From Clostridia bacterium (GTDB lineage: Bacteria; Bacillota; Clostridia; Christensenellales; Borkfalkiaceae), in assembly GCA_900769545.1 (NCBI GenBank), contig CAAGGZ010000098.1, positions 1 through 64,000 of the forward strand: a stretch of DNA of 64,000 nt, written 5' to 3'. The notes under the pieces were generated by a model. That model did no database searches. It had not been told where the DNA came from and saw only the letters and a program-made list of their open reading frames with translations. The translations under genes and the position numbers were made by a program. This document shows positions 1 through 7,927 of the stretch, in pieces (within the stretch, counting starts at the first letter, position 1; each line of letters begins with the position of its first letter).

Positions 1-41
1 TATTTTTCGCAATACGGCGTCAGACTTACGTTTTCCCTTGC

Positions 42-65
42 TCGTGTACGTCTATGTACACTCCC
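42..65. repeat. Dispersed intergenic REP-like element, copy 1
   Basis: A 24-nt block here is identical to 26482-26505. Its core is the inverted repeat GTGTACgtctatGTACAC, and the flanks (a GGGAAA block and a CCTTG block downstream) are also partly shared. The remainder of 1-232 shows no gene I can support; it ends with the ribosome binding site AGGAGAGGAA for the gene at 233. Confidence 0.75.
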
Positions 66-232
66 GTCGGGAAATCCGCGTCTTCCTTGTCTTGCTCGCA
101 TCTATGCGTTTCAACGGAAGAACGAATAAAGAGATAAAGAAAGATAGGAAGATAAGATGCAACGGAACGTTGCCGTTTCAACGGAAAGAAGAATAAGTGG
201 TATTGTAAATTGATATAGGAGAGGAACTCTAA

Positions 233-2071
233 ATGAAACAAAAAAACGAAACCCCGAAACGCACGTCAATCGGCGGTCAGGCGGTAATGGAAGGGATTAT
301 GATGCGAGGCAGATGCTCGATGGCGACTGCCGTTCGCGATCCCGAAGGTGATATTCAAATCGAGTCGGAGCGTTTGACTCCCCCCGAAAAGCGTAGCAAA
401 TTTTCTCGTTTGCCGTTTGTTCGCGGTGTACTCAATTTCATTTCATCTTTAAAAGACGGCAATCGCGTATTGATGCGTAGCGCAGACGTTGCCATGCCCG
501 AAGAGGACGACAAGGAACAAACCAAAGCGGAAAAATGGCTGGAAGATAAGAAAAAAATCAATTTTGGTGATATTATTGGTTTTTTGGCAACCTTTGTCGG
601 CATTATATTGGCGTTGGCAATCTTTATTGCTCTGCCGCAGTGGATTACGGGCTTTTTACCCTTCGATAAGAGCAGTTTGGGCTGGGAAGGCGTATGGTTC
701 AACCTTGCAGAAGGCGGAATCCGCTTAGTAATCTTCGTTATTTATATTTTGCTCATTTCCTTGATTCCCTCTTTAAAAAGAGTATTTATGTGCCACGGAG
801 CAGAACATAAAACCATCACCTGTTATGAAAAAGGCGAAAAGCTGACGGTGGCAAACGTTAGAAAATGCTCCCGTGTGCATGACAGATGCGGAACAACCTT
901 CCTTTTCCTTGTTATGATTGTCAGTATTCTTGTGTTCTCGCTTGCAAACATAATTGTGGGAAGATGGTTATACACGGATAATACGAAGCTCAACGGTATT
1001 ATTCGTATCGTGTTTAAATTATTGCTCTTGCCCGTTGTGGCAGGGATTTCCTATGAAATTCTTCGTTTGCTTTCCAAAACCAAGAGTAAAATTTTCTTCA
1101 TTTTCAAAATTCCCGGCTTATTGTTGCAAAAATTGACGACAAGGGAGCCCGAGGATGGCATGATCGAGTGCGCAATCGCCGCATTTGAAATGGTATTGAA
1201 AATGGACGAAGACCCGAAGATTCCCGAAAGAGTATTCGCAACGCCTGGTAAAATGACGGCGCTCCTTAAAAACACCAAGAAACGTTTTGCGAGCTGCGGC
1301 ATTGAAGAGGACGAAGCCGAGTGGATTTTCTCCCTTTGTTTGGATATTCCCAAGAGCGCGGTTTCCACAACGGAAATGTTTTTGAAACAGTCCAAAGCAA
1401 AAGAAATCATCAAAATCGCAGACGAGCGCTTAACGGGCAGACCGCTTTGGTATATCATCGGCGACGCGGATTTCTGCGGCTATAAAATTAAGGTGGACGA
1501 AAGAGTGCTCATTCCCCGTCCCGAAACGGAAGAAATGGCAATGATGGTAGTCGGTATGGCAGAAGAGGGGAGCAATATTCTCGATCTCTGCACGGGGAGC
1601 GGCGCAATTGCGATTGCTGTGTATAAAGAGCTTGAAAAGGCAGGCAAAAAATGCAAAGTTACGGCAACGGATATTAGCGAGGACGCATTGGCGCTCGCCA
1701 AAGAAAATGCGGAAGAAAACAAAGCGGACGTTTTGTTCTTACAATCCGACTTATTCGAACGTATTCGCGGCAGATTTGATATTATCGTAACCAATCCACC
1801 CTATATTCCCACCAAAGAAATTAAAAAATTGCAAAAAGAAGTTAGAAAATACGAGCCGCACCTTGCCTTAGACGGCGGTGAAGACGGATTGGACTACTAT
1901 CGCAGAATAGCGGAAGAAGTCAAAAAATATATGGTTCGCGGCGGTACGCTTGTTATGGAAGTAGGGGAAGGACAGGCGGAAGCTGTAGCAAAACTCTTCA
2001 CTGGCGACGTATACTCTATTATTGGTCAGGATTTTAACGGCGTCAACCGTTACGTCAAGATTATTATGTAA
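233..2071 (+). CDS. prmC: YqhQ-like DUF1385 membrane protein fused to PrmC release-factor methyltransferase
   Basis: The 612-residue product has two parts. Residues about 12-320 are a DUF1385/YqhQ domain with an SIGGQAVMEGIMMRG start, about four hydrophobic membrane segments (near 113-140, 160-185, 225-250 and 262-285) and the family motif CHGAEHKT near 186. Residues about 330-612 are PrmC (HemK), the SAM-dependent methyltransferase that modifies the GGQ glutamine of release factors: RPETEE near 429, the DLCTGSGAIAI SAM loop and the catalytic NPPY near 521. In many Clostridia these are two adjacent genes before prfA; here one frame runs through with no internal stop and no strong ribosome binding site at the junction. 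Start chosen at ATG 233 after AGGAGAGG. prfA, encoding its substrate, follows by 52 nt. The DUF1385 role is unknown. Confidence 0.93.
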   Translation: MKQKNETPKRTSIGGQAVMEGIMMRGRCSMATAVRDPEGDIQIESERLTPPEKRSKFSRLPFVRGVLNFISSLKDGNRVLMRSADVAMPEEDDKEQTKAEKWLEDKKKINFGDIIGFLATFVGIILALAIFIALPQWITGFLPFDKSSLGWEGVWFNLAEGGIRLVIFVIYILLISLIPSLKRVFMCHGAEHKTITCYEKGEKLTVANVRKCSRVHDRCGTTFLFLVMIVSILVFSLANIIVGRWLYTDNTKLNGIIRIVFKLLLLPVVAGISYEILRLLSKTKSKIFFIFKIPGLLLQKLTTREPEDGMIECAIAAFEMVLKMDEDPKIPERVFATPGKMTALLKNTKKRFASCGIEEDEAEWIFSLCLDIPKSAVSTTEMFLKQSKAKEIIKIADERLTGRPLWYIIGDADFCGYKIKVDERVLIPRPETEEMAMMVVGMAEEGSNILDLCTGSGAIAIAVYKELEKAGKKCKVTATDISEDALALAKENAEENKADVLFLQSDLFERIRGRFDIIVTNPPYIPTKEIKKLQKEVRKYEPHLALDGGEDGLDYYRRIAEEVKKYMVRGGTLVMEVGEGQAEAVAKLFTGDVYSIIGQDFNGVNRYVKIIM

Positions 2072-2123
2072 TAAAAAGACGACAAAGTCGAAACTTACCC
2101 TAAAAAACAAGGAGGAATAGTCT

Positions 2124-3194
2124 ATGCTCAAAAAATTGGCAGACATCAAAAAACGTTATGAATTTTTATCCGAGCAGCTCGCCGATTCCGCAGTCATCGC
2201 GGACATGGGTACGTGGCAACGCTATTCCAAGGAGCAATCCGACCTCACCGAAACGGTGGAAAAATACGAAGAATATTTAAACGTCGAGCGTGAAATGACG
2301 GACGCTTTTGAGATGGCGGAAACGGAAACGGACGCCGAAATGAAAAAGATGCTTACCGACGAGGGGTATGATTGTAAAGAAAAGCTTGTAAAACTTAAGG
2401 AAGAACTGAAAATCTTGCTCCTTCCCAAGGATAAAAACGACGAAAGGGGCTGTATTTTGGAAATTCGCGCAGGCACGGGCGGCGAGGAGGCGGCTTTGTT
2501 CGCTGCAGAGCTTTGCCGTATGTACGAAAACTATTGCGCGGCGCACCGTTTGCGTTTGGAAGTGATGGATCTCAATGCCACGGAGCTCGGCGGCGTAAAG
2601 GAAGCGGTGTATAACGTAACAGGCAACAGCGCCTATAAGTTATTGAAGTTTGAAAGTGGTGTTCATCGCGTTCAACGCGTACCTGCTACCGAGACACAGG
2701 GAAGAATCCACACTTCTGCGGCGACGGTTGCGGTGCTTCCCGAAGCGGAAGAAGTAGAGGTTGAAATCAACGATAAGGACATTCGAATCGATATTTTCCA
2801 TTCAGGCGGCGCAGGCGGCCAGAACGTCAACAAAGTCGCTTCGGCGGTGCGTATTACCCATTTCCCGACGGGAATCGTGGTGACTTGCCAAGACGAACGC
2901 TCACAGTTAAAAAATAAAGAAAGAGCGTTTAAAGTACTCCGTTCGAGGGTATATGACTTCTATAATAGTCAAAATGCGCGTGCGCGCGAGGAAAATCGCC
3001 GCAGTATGGTCGGCACGGGCGACAGGAGCGAGCGTATCCGCACCTATAACTTCCCTCAGAGCCGTGTCACCGACCACCGTATTGGGCTCAGCCAATACAA
3101 TTTGGACGCGTTTATTGCAGGGGATATAGATTCCATGGTAGAAGCGTTGACGATTGCAGACAGGGAAGCGTTGCTCGCTTCGGAGCAGGAATAA
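2124..3194 (+). CDS. prfA: Peptide chain release factor 1
   Basis: RF1 recognises UAA and UAG in the ribosomal A site and triggers peptide release. The 356-residue protein has the usual class-I length, an acidic coiled N-terminal domain, a middle domain that begins ILEIRAGTGGEEA, and the catalytic GGQ in SGGAGGQNVNKV near residues 231-233, followed by the C-terminal basic region with DRSERIRTYNFPQ. RF1 and RF2 are similar; the DHRIGLSQYNLDAF tail and the position after PrmC favour RF1. Ribosome binding site AGGAGGAAT precedes ATG 2124. Probably cotranscribed with the upstream fusion gene. Confidence 0.95.
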   Translation: MLKKLADIKKRYEFLSEQLADSAVIADMGTWQRYSKEQSDLTETVEKYEEYLNVEREMTDAFEMAETETDAEMKKMLTDEGYDCKEKLVKLKEELKILLLPKDKNDERGCILEIRAGTGGEEAALFAAELCRMYENYCAAHRLRLEVMDLNATELGGVKEAVYNVTGNSAYKLLKFESGVHRVQRVPATETQGRIHTSAATVAVLPEAEEVEVEINDKDIRIDIFHSGGAGGQNVNKVASAVRITHFPTGIVVTCQDERSQLKNKERAFKVLRSRVYDFYNSQNARAREENRRSMVGTGDRSERIRTYNFPQSRVTDHRIGLSQYNLDAFIAGDIDSMVEALTIADREALLASEQE

Positions 3195-3234
3195 TCGGAA
3201 ATTACAGTATAACTTGGCGTTCTTGTGTAAAAAA

Positions 3235-3308
3235 GCAGTCGGCTCTGCCGACTGAGTAATTGAAAAAATTCCCCTATTTCGCACTTCGCATTTCGCACTT
3301 CGCATTTT
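3235..3308. repeat. Short palindrome plus CGCATTT-type heptamer repeat after prfA
   Basis: An AGTCGGCtctGCCGACT triloop palindrome (about 3236-3252) is followed at 3277-3308 by alternating CGCACTT and CGCATTT units, the reverse-strand form of the AAAATGC repeat seen in nine other intergenic places in the window. No gene is visible between 3195 and 3480. Confidence 0.7.
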
Positions 3309-3480
3309 ATTGTCGCGCAGAAAAATTTTTCCAAAAACAGATATTTTAACCATAAAAACAGTCCCCATTTCCTTACGTGCGCGCATATTATATTATTATG
3401 GAAGTAAGGGACGATAAAAAAGGCTGTTAGAAAAATAAAAAATAATTTTTTTACTTTTTTTAAAAATATGTGCAAAAATG

Positions 3481-3509
3481 TTGACAAGATAAAAAAAAGG
3501 TGATATAAT
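3481..3509 (+). promoter_or_regulatory. Consensus sigma-A promoter of the Cys/His-repeat lipoprotein
   Basis: A perfect TTGACA (3481-3486) and TATAAT (3504-3509) are separated by 17 bp. The predicted transcript start near 3516 gives a leader of about 190 nt before the gene at 3705. Confidence 0.9.
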
Positions 3510-3513
3510 CAAA

Positions 3514-3675
3514 CTCGTGATACAATCTAAACGGGTTAGGGAGTAGTATGCTCTGTCGAAAACGTAGCATTCGTACATATATGCTTCTCCGTAAAAACGC
3601 AGGTTGTTTCATACGAGCAAGAGAGACATTTAAAAAGTAATGCCTTTTTTGTTTCAAAATATTACTTTTTTACTT
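3514..3675 (+). promoter_or_regulatory. Structured 5' leader (riboswitch-like) with terminator-like hairpin
   Basis: The leader can close on itself. CTCGT (3514-3518) pairs with ACGAG (3613-3617), and ACAATCT (3522-3528) pairs with AGGTTGT (3601-3607). Inside, 3540-3550 pairs with 3580-3590 in a 10-of-11 helix. After the closed domain comes GACATTT, then AAAAAGTAAT (3632-3641) pairing with ATTACTTTTT (3661-3670) and running into a T tract, which resembles an intrinsic terminator before the ribosome binding site CGGAGGAG. If transcription starts at about 3516, the first one or two pairs of the outermost helix would be missing. I do not recognise a known riboswitch class. The folding is read by eye and unsupported by covariation. 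Confidence 0.5.
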
Positions 3676-3704
3676 TATAAAAATTTTTAAATCGGAGGAG
3701 CTTT

Positions 3705-6329
3705 ATGAAGAAAATGAAGCGATTATTAGTGGCTATGCTTAGCTGTCTTACCGCCTTCGCTTGCGTAGCAGGTATGTCTGCTTGTAAGAAAGACGAAAAG
3801 ACCAGCGAAAGCAGCGTGCAGGCTCCCGCATCTAGCGTTGAGTCTGTGGTTGAAAGCGAAGATCCCATCAGCAGCGAAGATCCTGTAAGCAGTGAAGATC
3901 CTGTAAGCAGCGAAGATCCCGTTGTTAGTGAAGATCCTGCAAGCAGCGAAGAACCTGATAGCAGCGTTGAAGAACCTGATAGCAGCGTTGTAGGTTGTGA
4001 ACATGAATGGACGGTTGATGAAGAAAACACCGTAGCAGCAAGCTGTGAAGTTGATGGTTTGACTGTTGAAATTTGTGCCCTTTGCTCTGAAGTAAAGGAA
4101 ACTGTTGTTCCTGCTTTCGGTCATAACCGTAGCACGGAATGGGAAGTTAGAGTTGAACCTACCTGCTCCGTAAAAGGTACGAAGCATCAGGTTTGCTTGA
4201 ACGAAGGTTGTAACTTCTACTGGGGCGAAGATATCCCTATGGTAGATCATACGTGGGTTGAAACGGCTGAAGTAGCAGCTACGTGTACTGAAGCTGGTTG
4301 GTCCGCATACAAGCAGTGTTCTGTTTGTGAAGCTTACGAAAACGGTTATAAGGGCGAAGAAATTGCAGCTCTTGGTCATGACCTTGCAGAAGCAGAAGCT
4401 GTTGAAGCTACCTGTACGGAAGATGGTAAGACCGCTTACGAAAAGTGCAGCCGTTGTGATTATGAAGAAGGCGGCGAAGTTATCCCCGCTCTTGGTCATA
4501 AGGGTGGCGAAGCTGACTGTCTTGCACAAGCTATCTGTGAAGTTTGTGGCGAAGCATACGGTGAAGCTCTTGGTCATAACGTAGTTCTTGTTGAAGAAGT
4601 ACTTCCTACCTGTACGGAATGGGGTACCTCTGATCCTTACTATGCATGCTCCAGATGTGATTATGAAGCATACAAACCTGCTGGTTGGCATCGTGTTCAG
4701 CCCATCAACCATATCTTTGATGAAGAAGACGCTACCTGTACTGCTGGTGCTCGTTGCGAAATCTGTAAGATCGTTGTAACGACTGTAGCTCCTCATCACT
4801 ACAATGTAATCCCTGCAAAAGCAGCTACTTGCGAAAACAAGGGTTGGAACGAATACAGAGTATGTAAAGATTGTGGTGACGTTCAGGACTACGAAGAAAT
4901 CGAAGCTCTTGGTCATAGCTGGGATGTAGAAAAGTATGGTAAGTTGCCTACCTGCACAGAAAAGGGTTCTGTATACTATGGTACCTGCTTGAACTGTGGT
5001 CTTGTAGTTAATGCAAATATCGAGATTGATAAACTTCCTCACGTTGCTGTAAATGAAGCAACCTGTACGGAAGCTGCTAAGTGTGCATGTGGTGCTGTTG
5101 TTGAAACGGCTCTTGGTCACAAGTTTGTAAACGTTCCTGGCGAAGAAGCTTCTTGTGAAGCTATTGGTTGGAAAGCATACAAGTATTGCTACGTATGCAA
5201 CCACATCGAAGGTTATGTTGAATTGCCCGCTCTTGGTCATAAGGCAGTTAACAAAGTAGCAGCTAAGGCTCCTACTTGTACGGCGGCTGGTAATGACGAA
5301 TTCTTCAGATGCGCTAATGCAAACTGTGAATATGCAGGTTATGTATTGGTTAACACGGATGAATATACTGGCGACTATGAAATCATCGAAACTCTTGAAA
5401 TCGGTGAAGTAAGCTACTATGTAGCAGCTAGCGCAGTGCTTCCCGCTCTTGGTCATGACCTTGACGTATTGGCTAATGACTATAAAGCTGGTCAGGATGC
5501 TACCTGTACGGAAGCTGGTTGGACTGCAAGCGGTACCTGCCTCACCTGCAACAAGTACATCAAAGAAACCAAGATCAATAAGTATGGTCATGACACGCTT
5601 TGCGAAGTTGAAGGTTCTACGCCTACGACCTGTACCGCTGGCGCATACTGTGCTAAGTGTGGTGAAGTTTACACCGAACCTCACGCTGGTAAGTTCTCTT
5701 CTGCTGGTCTTGTTGCTGCTGTAAGCGCAACCTGTCAGTCCGAAGGTAACTACAGATACAACTCTTGTACGCTTTGTGGTCAGATCTGGATCAACAAAGA
5801 TGGTAAGGCTGATTGCGTAGCTGAATACACGACGATTATTGATGAACACGGTATTGAAGTTGAAGTAAGAGATTACACGACGGCTTATACGCTTGAAGAT
5901 ACGATTATCCCTGTAGTTGAACATCGTTACACCGAAATCGTTGCTGGTAAGCTTCCTACCTGTACGGAAGATGGTCACGAAGAATTCGTAGTATGCCACC
6001 TTTGCGGTAAAGTAGAAACGGCTATCATCCCTGTTCCTGCAACTGGTCACACCAGCAGCCTTGAAGGCACCTGCAGAGAATGGCTTGAATGTGAAACCTG
6101 TAGCGCAGTTTATGCTAACCCTAACGTAACGGATGATCATCACTTCAATGTTGCTGGTCACGAAGGCGAATGCGTTATCTGCGGTATCTGTGCAGAACAC
6201 ACCTATTCGAGCTATACGTTGGTTTATGTAGACGATGATAACTACGATGATTGGAAGAGCCCCGTTGGTACCTACATTAAGGTATGGACGTGCGATGTTT
6301 GTGGTCATCAGACGGCTGATCATCAGTAA
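3705..6329 (+). CDS. Large secreted lipoprotein with about 17 Cys/His-rich repeats
   Basis: The 874-residue protein starts with a lipoprotein signal (basic MKKMKR, hydrophobic run, lipobox ending MSAC at residue 26), then a Ser/Glu/Asp/Pro linker (about 30-98) and a repeat array to the end. Long units of roughly 50-60 residues read ATCTEAG...Y..C..C......ALGH; short units of about 35 lack the aromatic block. I count 17-18. Each long unit holds three Cys and a His, so metal binding is plausible but unproven. Similar TCTEAG/ALGH repeats occur in secreted Clostridia proteins of unknown function. Codons are strongly restricted (GGT, GAA, CTT, GCT) and TTA, CTA and TCA are nearly absent, unlike the neighbours, which suggests high expression. 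It is flanked by a consensus promoter with structured leader and a strong terminator, so it is monocistronic. Confidence 0.88.
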   Translation: MKKMKRLLVAMLSCLTAFACVAGMSACKKDEKTSESSVQAPASSVESVVESEDPISSEDPVSSEDPVSSEDPVVSEDPASSEEPDSSVEEPDSSVVGCEHEWTVDEENTVAASCEVDGLTVEICALCSEVKETVVPAFGHNRSTEWEVRVEPTCSVKGTKHQVCLNEGCNFYWGEDIPMVDHTWVETAEVAATCTEAGWSAYKQCSVCEAYENGYKGEEIAALGHDLAEAEAVEATCTEDGKTAYEKCSRCDYEEGGEVIPALGHKGGEADCLAQAICEVCGEAYGEALGHNVVLVEEVLPTCTEWGTSDPYYACSRCDYEAYKPAGWHRVQPINHIFDEEDATCTAGARCEICKIVVTTVAPHHYNVIPAKAATCENKGWNEYRVCKDCGDVQDYEEIEALGHSWDVEKYGKLPTCTEKGSVYYGTCLNCGLVVNANIEIDKLPHVAVNEATCTEAAKCACGAVVETALGHKFVNVPGEEASCEAIGWKAYKYCYVCNHIEGYVELPALGHKAVNKVAAKAPTCTAAGNDEFFRCANANCEYAGYVLVNTDEYTGDYEIIETLEIGEVSYYVAASAVLPALGHDLDVLANDYKAGQDATCTEAGWTASGTCLTCNKYIKETKINKYGHDTLCEVEGSTPTTCTAGAYCAKCGEVYTEPHAGKFSSAGLVAAVSATCQSEGNYRYNSCTLCGQIWINKDGKADCVAEYTTIIDEHGIEVEVRDYTTAYTLEDTIIPVVEHRYTEIVAGKLPTCTEDGHEEFVVCHLCGKVETAIIPVPATGHTSSLEGTCREWLECETCSAVYANPNVTDDHHFNVAGHEGECVICGICAEHTYSSYTLVYVDDDNYDDWKSPVGTYIKVWTCDVCGHQTADHQ

Positions 6330-6362
6330 ACCTTAAGCTGAAAAGCTAAAACCTAAAAAATT

Positions 6363-6392
6363 GAACGCGGTGGAAACACCGCGTTCTTTTTT
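6363..6392 (+). terminator. Intrinsic terminator of the repeat lipoprotein
   Basis: GAACGCGGTG, loop GAAA, CACCGCGTTC, followed by six T. A perfect 10-bp stem. Confidence 0.92.
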
Positions 6393-6438
6393 ATATCTTC
6401 ACTGTTTTACATTATATAATGGATTCTTCCATAATTTT

Positions 6439-6490
6439 GCGCTTGCATTTAGCATTTTGCATTACCGCAATCGAATATTTCGATTGCGGT
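6439..6490. repeat. Heptamer-like GCATTTT repeat plus 12-bp palindrome
   Basis: GCATTT-type units (6439-6464) run into ACCGCAATCGAA...TTCGATTGCGGT (6464-6490), a perfect 12-bp hairpin with a weak T-rich tail. It may be a second terminator. Nothing else is visible in 6393-6550. Confidence 0.6.
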
Positions 6491-6553
6491 ATATCTTTTC
6501 TCTAAAAACTTTGATAATTTCACAAAAACTTATAAAAAGTGGCGGTGTAGCGG

Positions 6554-6582
6554 TTGCTTTATTTTTCAAAAAAGGGTAAAAT
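6554..6582 (+). promoter_or_regulatory. Putative promoter of the aminotransferase gene
   Basis: TTGCTT (6554-6559), 17 bp, TAAAAT (6577-6582); start of transcription about 28 nt before ATG 6617. Confidence 0.65.
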
Positions 6583-6616
6583 AGTAAAGTAAAAAAATCA
6601 ATTACGGAGCACACTG

Positions 6617-7816
6617 ATGAAAAACAGAATCGCATCGAGAATGTCTACCCTTTCCCCGTCCTTGACGCTCGCTATTTCCGCAAAGGCAAAAGCGATGAAA
6701 CAGGCAGGGGAGAGCGTTGTTTCCTTCAGCGTTGGCGAGCCTGACTTTAACACGCCTGCGCATATCATTGAAGCAGCGAAAGCAGCGCTGGACAACGGTC
6801 ATACCAAATACACGCCGTCCTCGGGTTTGTTGCCCTTGCGTAAGGCGATTTGCGAAAAATTCAAAAAAGACAACGGCTTGGAATACGAGCCTTCCCAAAT
6901 CATCGTCTCTAACGGCTCAAAACACTCCATTTTCAACGCTTGCTTTGCGGTATTGGACGAAGGCGACGAGGTTATTATCCCCGAGCCCTACTGGCTCACT
7001 TACCCCGAAGTGGTAAAGGTTTGCGGCGGCGTGCCTGTATATCTCACCTGCAAAAAGGAAAATAGATATAAGTTCTCCGCAGAGGAGCTCAAGGCGGCAA
7101 TCACGCCCAAGACGAAAATGCTTATTTTCAACTCGCCGTCCAATCCCACGGGCGCGGTGTATAATGAAACGGAAGTCCGCGCGATTGCAAAGGTTTGCGA
7201 AGAAGCCGGCATTTTCGTGCTCGCAGACGAGATTTACGAAAAGCTCTGCTACAACGGCGTAAAACCTTTCTCTATCGCAAAATGCAGCGACGCGATGAAG
7301 GATTTGACTATCACCGTCAACGGCGTTTCTAAAACCTACGCCATGACCGGTTGGCGTGTGGGCTATCTTGCGGCTCCGAAAGACGTAGCGAAAGCAATCG
7401 ACTCTTTCCAGAGCCACGCAACGTCCAACGCTTGTTCCATTTCCCAGCACGCAACGATTGAAGCGTTGAACGCTCCCGAAGCGGAAATTCAGGAAATGGT
7501 GAGCGTATTCGACAAGCGCAGAGCGAAGCTCCTCGACTTAATTGCGGAAATTGACGGTGTACGCGCAATCGAGCCCGACGGCGCATTCTACGTTATGTTG
7601 GTGGTTGACGGTTTGTACGGCAAGAGCTATCAAGGCAAAACGATTACAAACTCTATCGAGTTTGCCGACGCGCTTTTGGACGGGGAAAAGGTAGCAACCG
7701 TTCCGGGTGTATCCTTCGGCGCAGACGATTGCTTGAGGCTTTCCTACTCGCTTAGCGAAGCGGACATTGAGGAAGGTTTAAAACGTATCAAAAAGTTTGT
7801 GAGTGAATTGAATTAA
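6617..7816 (+). CDS. Class I PLP-dependent aminotransferase, aspartate aminotransferase-like
   Basis: The 399-residue protein is a fold-type I aminotransferase moving an amino group between an amino acid and a 2-oxo acid. Visible are the N-terminal SFSVGEPDFNTPAHI substrate strip, the NSPSNPTGAVY segment with the PLP-contacting Asn, the ADEIYEKLCY region, the PLP lysine in NGVSKTYAMTGWRVGY (about residue 234) and the C-terminal LRLSYS arginine. This subgroup includes AspC-like and broad aromatic enzymes, so the substrate is not settled. It is cytosolic and appears monocistronic, with its own promoter and a gap downstream. Confidence 0.92.
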   Translation: MKNRIASRMSTLSPSLTLAISAKAKAMKQAGESVVSFSVGEPDFNTPAHIIEAAKAALDNGHTKYTPSSGLLPLRKAICEKFKKDNGLEYEPSQIIVSNGSKHSIFNACFAVLDEGDEVIIPEPYWLTYPEVVKVCGGVPVYLTCKKENRYKFSAEELKAAITPKTKMLIFNSPSNPTGAVYNETEVRAIAKVCEEAGIFVLADEIYEKLCYNGVKPFSIAKCSDAMKDLTITVNGVSKTYAMTGWRVGYLAAPKDVAKAIDSFQSHATSNACSISQHATIEALNAPEAEIQEMVSVFDKRRAKLLDLIAEIDGVRAIEPDGAFYVMLVVDGLYGKSYQGKTITNSIEFADALLDGEKVATVPGVSFGADDCLRLSYSLSEADIEEGLKRIKKFVSELN

Positions 7817-7865
7817 TATATGTATTGCAGGGATTATTATATTCCTGCAATAACTTTATCTTTTT

Positions 7866-7878
7866 AAGATTAAGTCTT
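7866..7878. promoter_or_regulatory. Candidate operator AAGATTAAGTCTT overlapping the -35 of the thioredoxin-like lipoprotein gene
   Basis: A 13-bp near-palindrome (one asymmetric base pair) whose outer half-sites match AAGATTTAATCTT in the superoxide reductase leader (21905-21917). Its last two bases fall in the -35 hexamer, a position that suits a repressor. Confidence 0.45.
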
Positions 7879-7905
7879 GACAAGGGATAAAAAGTATGTT
7901 ATAAT
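7877..7905 (+). promoter_or_regulatory. Consensus sigma-A promoter of the thioredoxin-like lipoprotein
   Basis: TTGACA (7877-7882), 17 bp, TATAAT (7900-7905). The leader is only about 16 nt and contains the ribosome binding site AGGAGGTGATAT. Confidence 0.9.
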
Positions 7906-7927
7906 AAATTTGTAGGAGGTGATATAT

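Noticed and set aside
3514..3617. Known riboswitch such as yybP-ykoY or c-di-GMP-I
   Set aside because: A GGGAGUAG string resembles part of yybP-ykoY, but the remaining conserved loops are missing and the downstream gene is not a transporter.
3726..6323. Minus-strand open frame of 865 codons opposite the Cys/His-repeat lipoprotein
   Set aside because: It is codon-aligned with the sense gene and exists only because TTA, CTA and TCA are not used there. It has no ribosome binding site, no promoter and an implausible composition.
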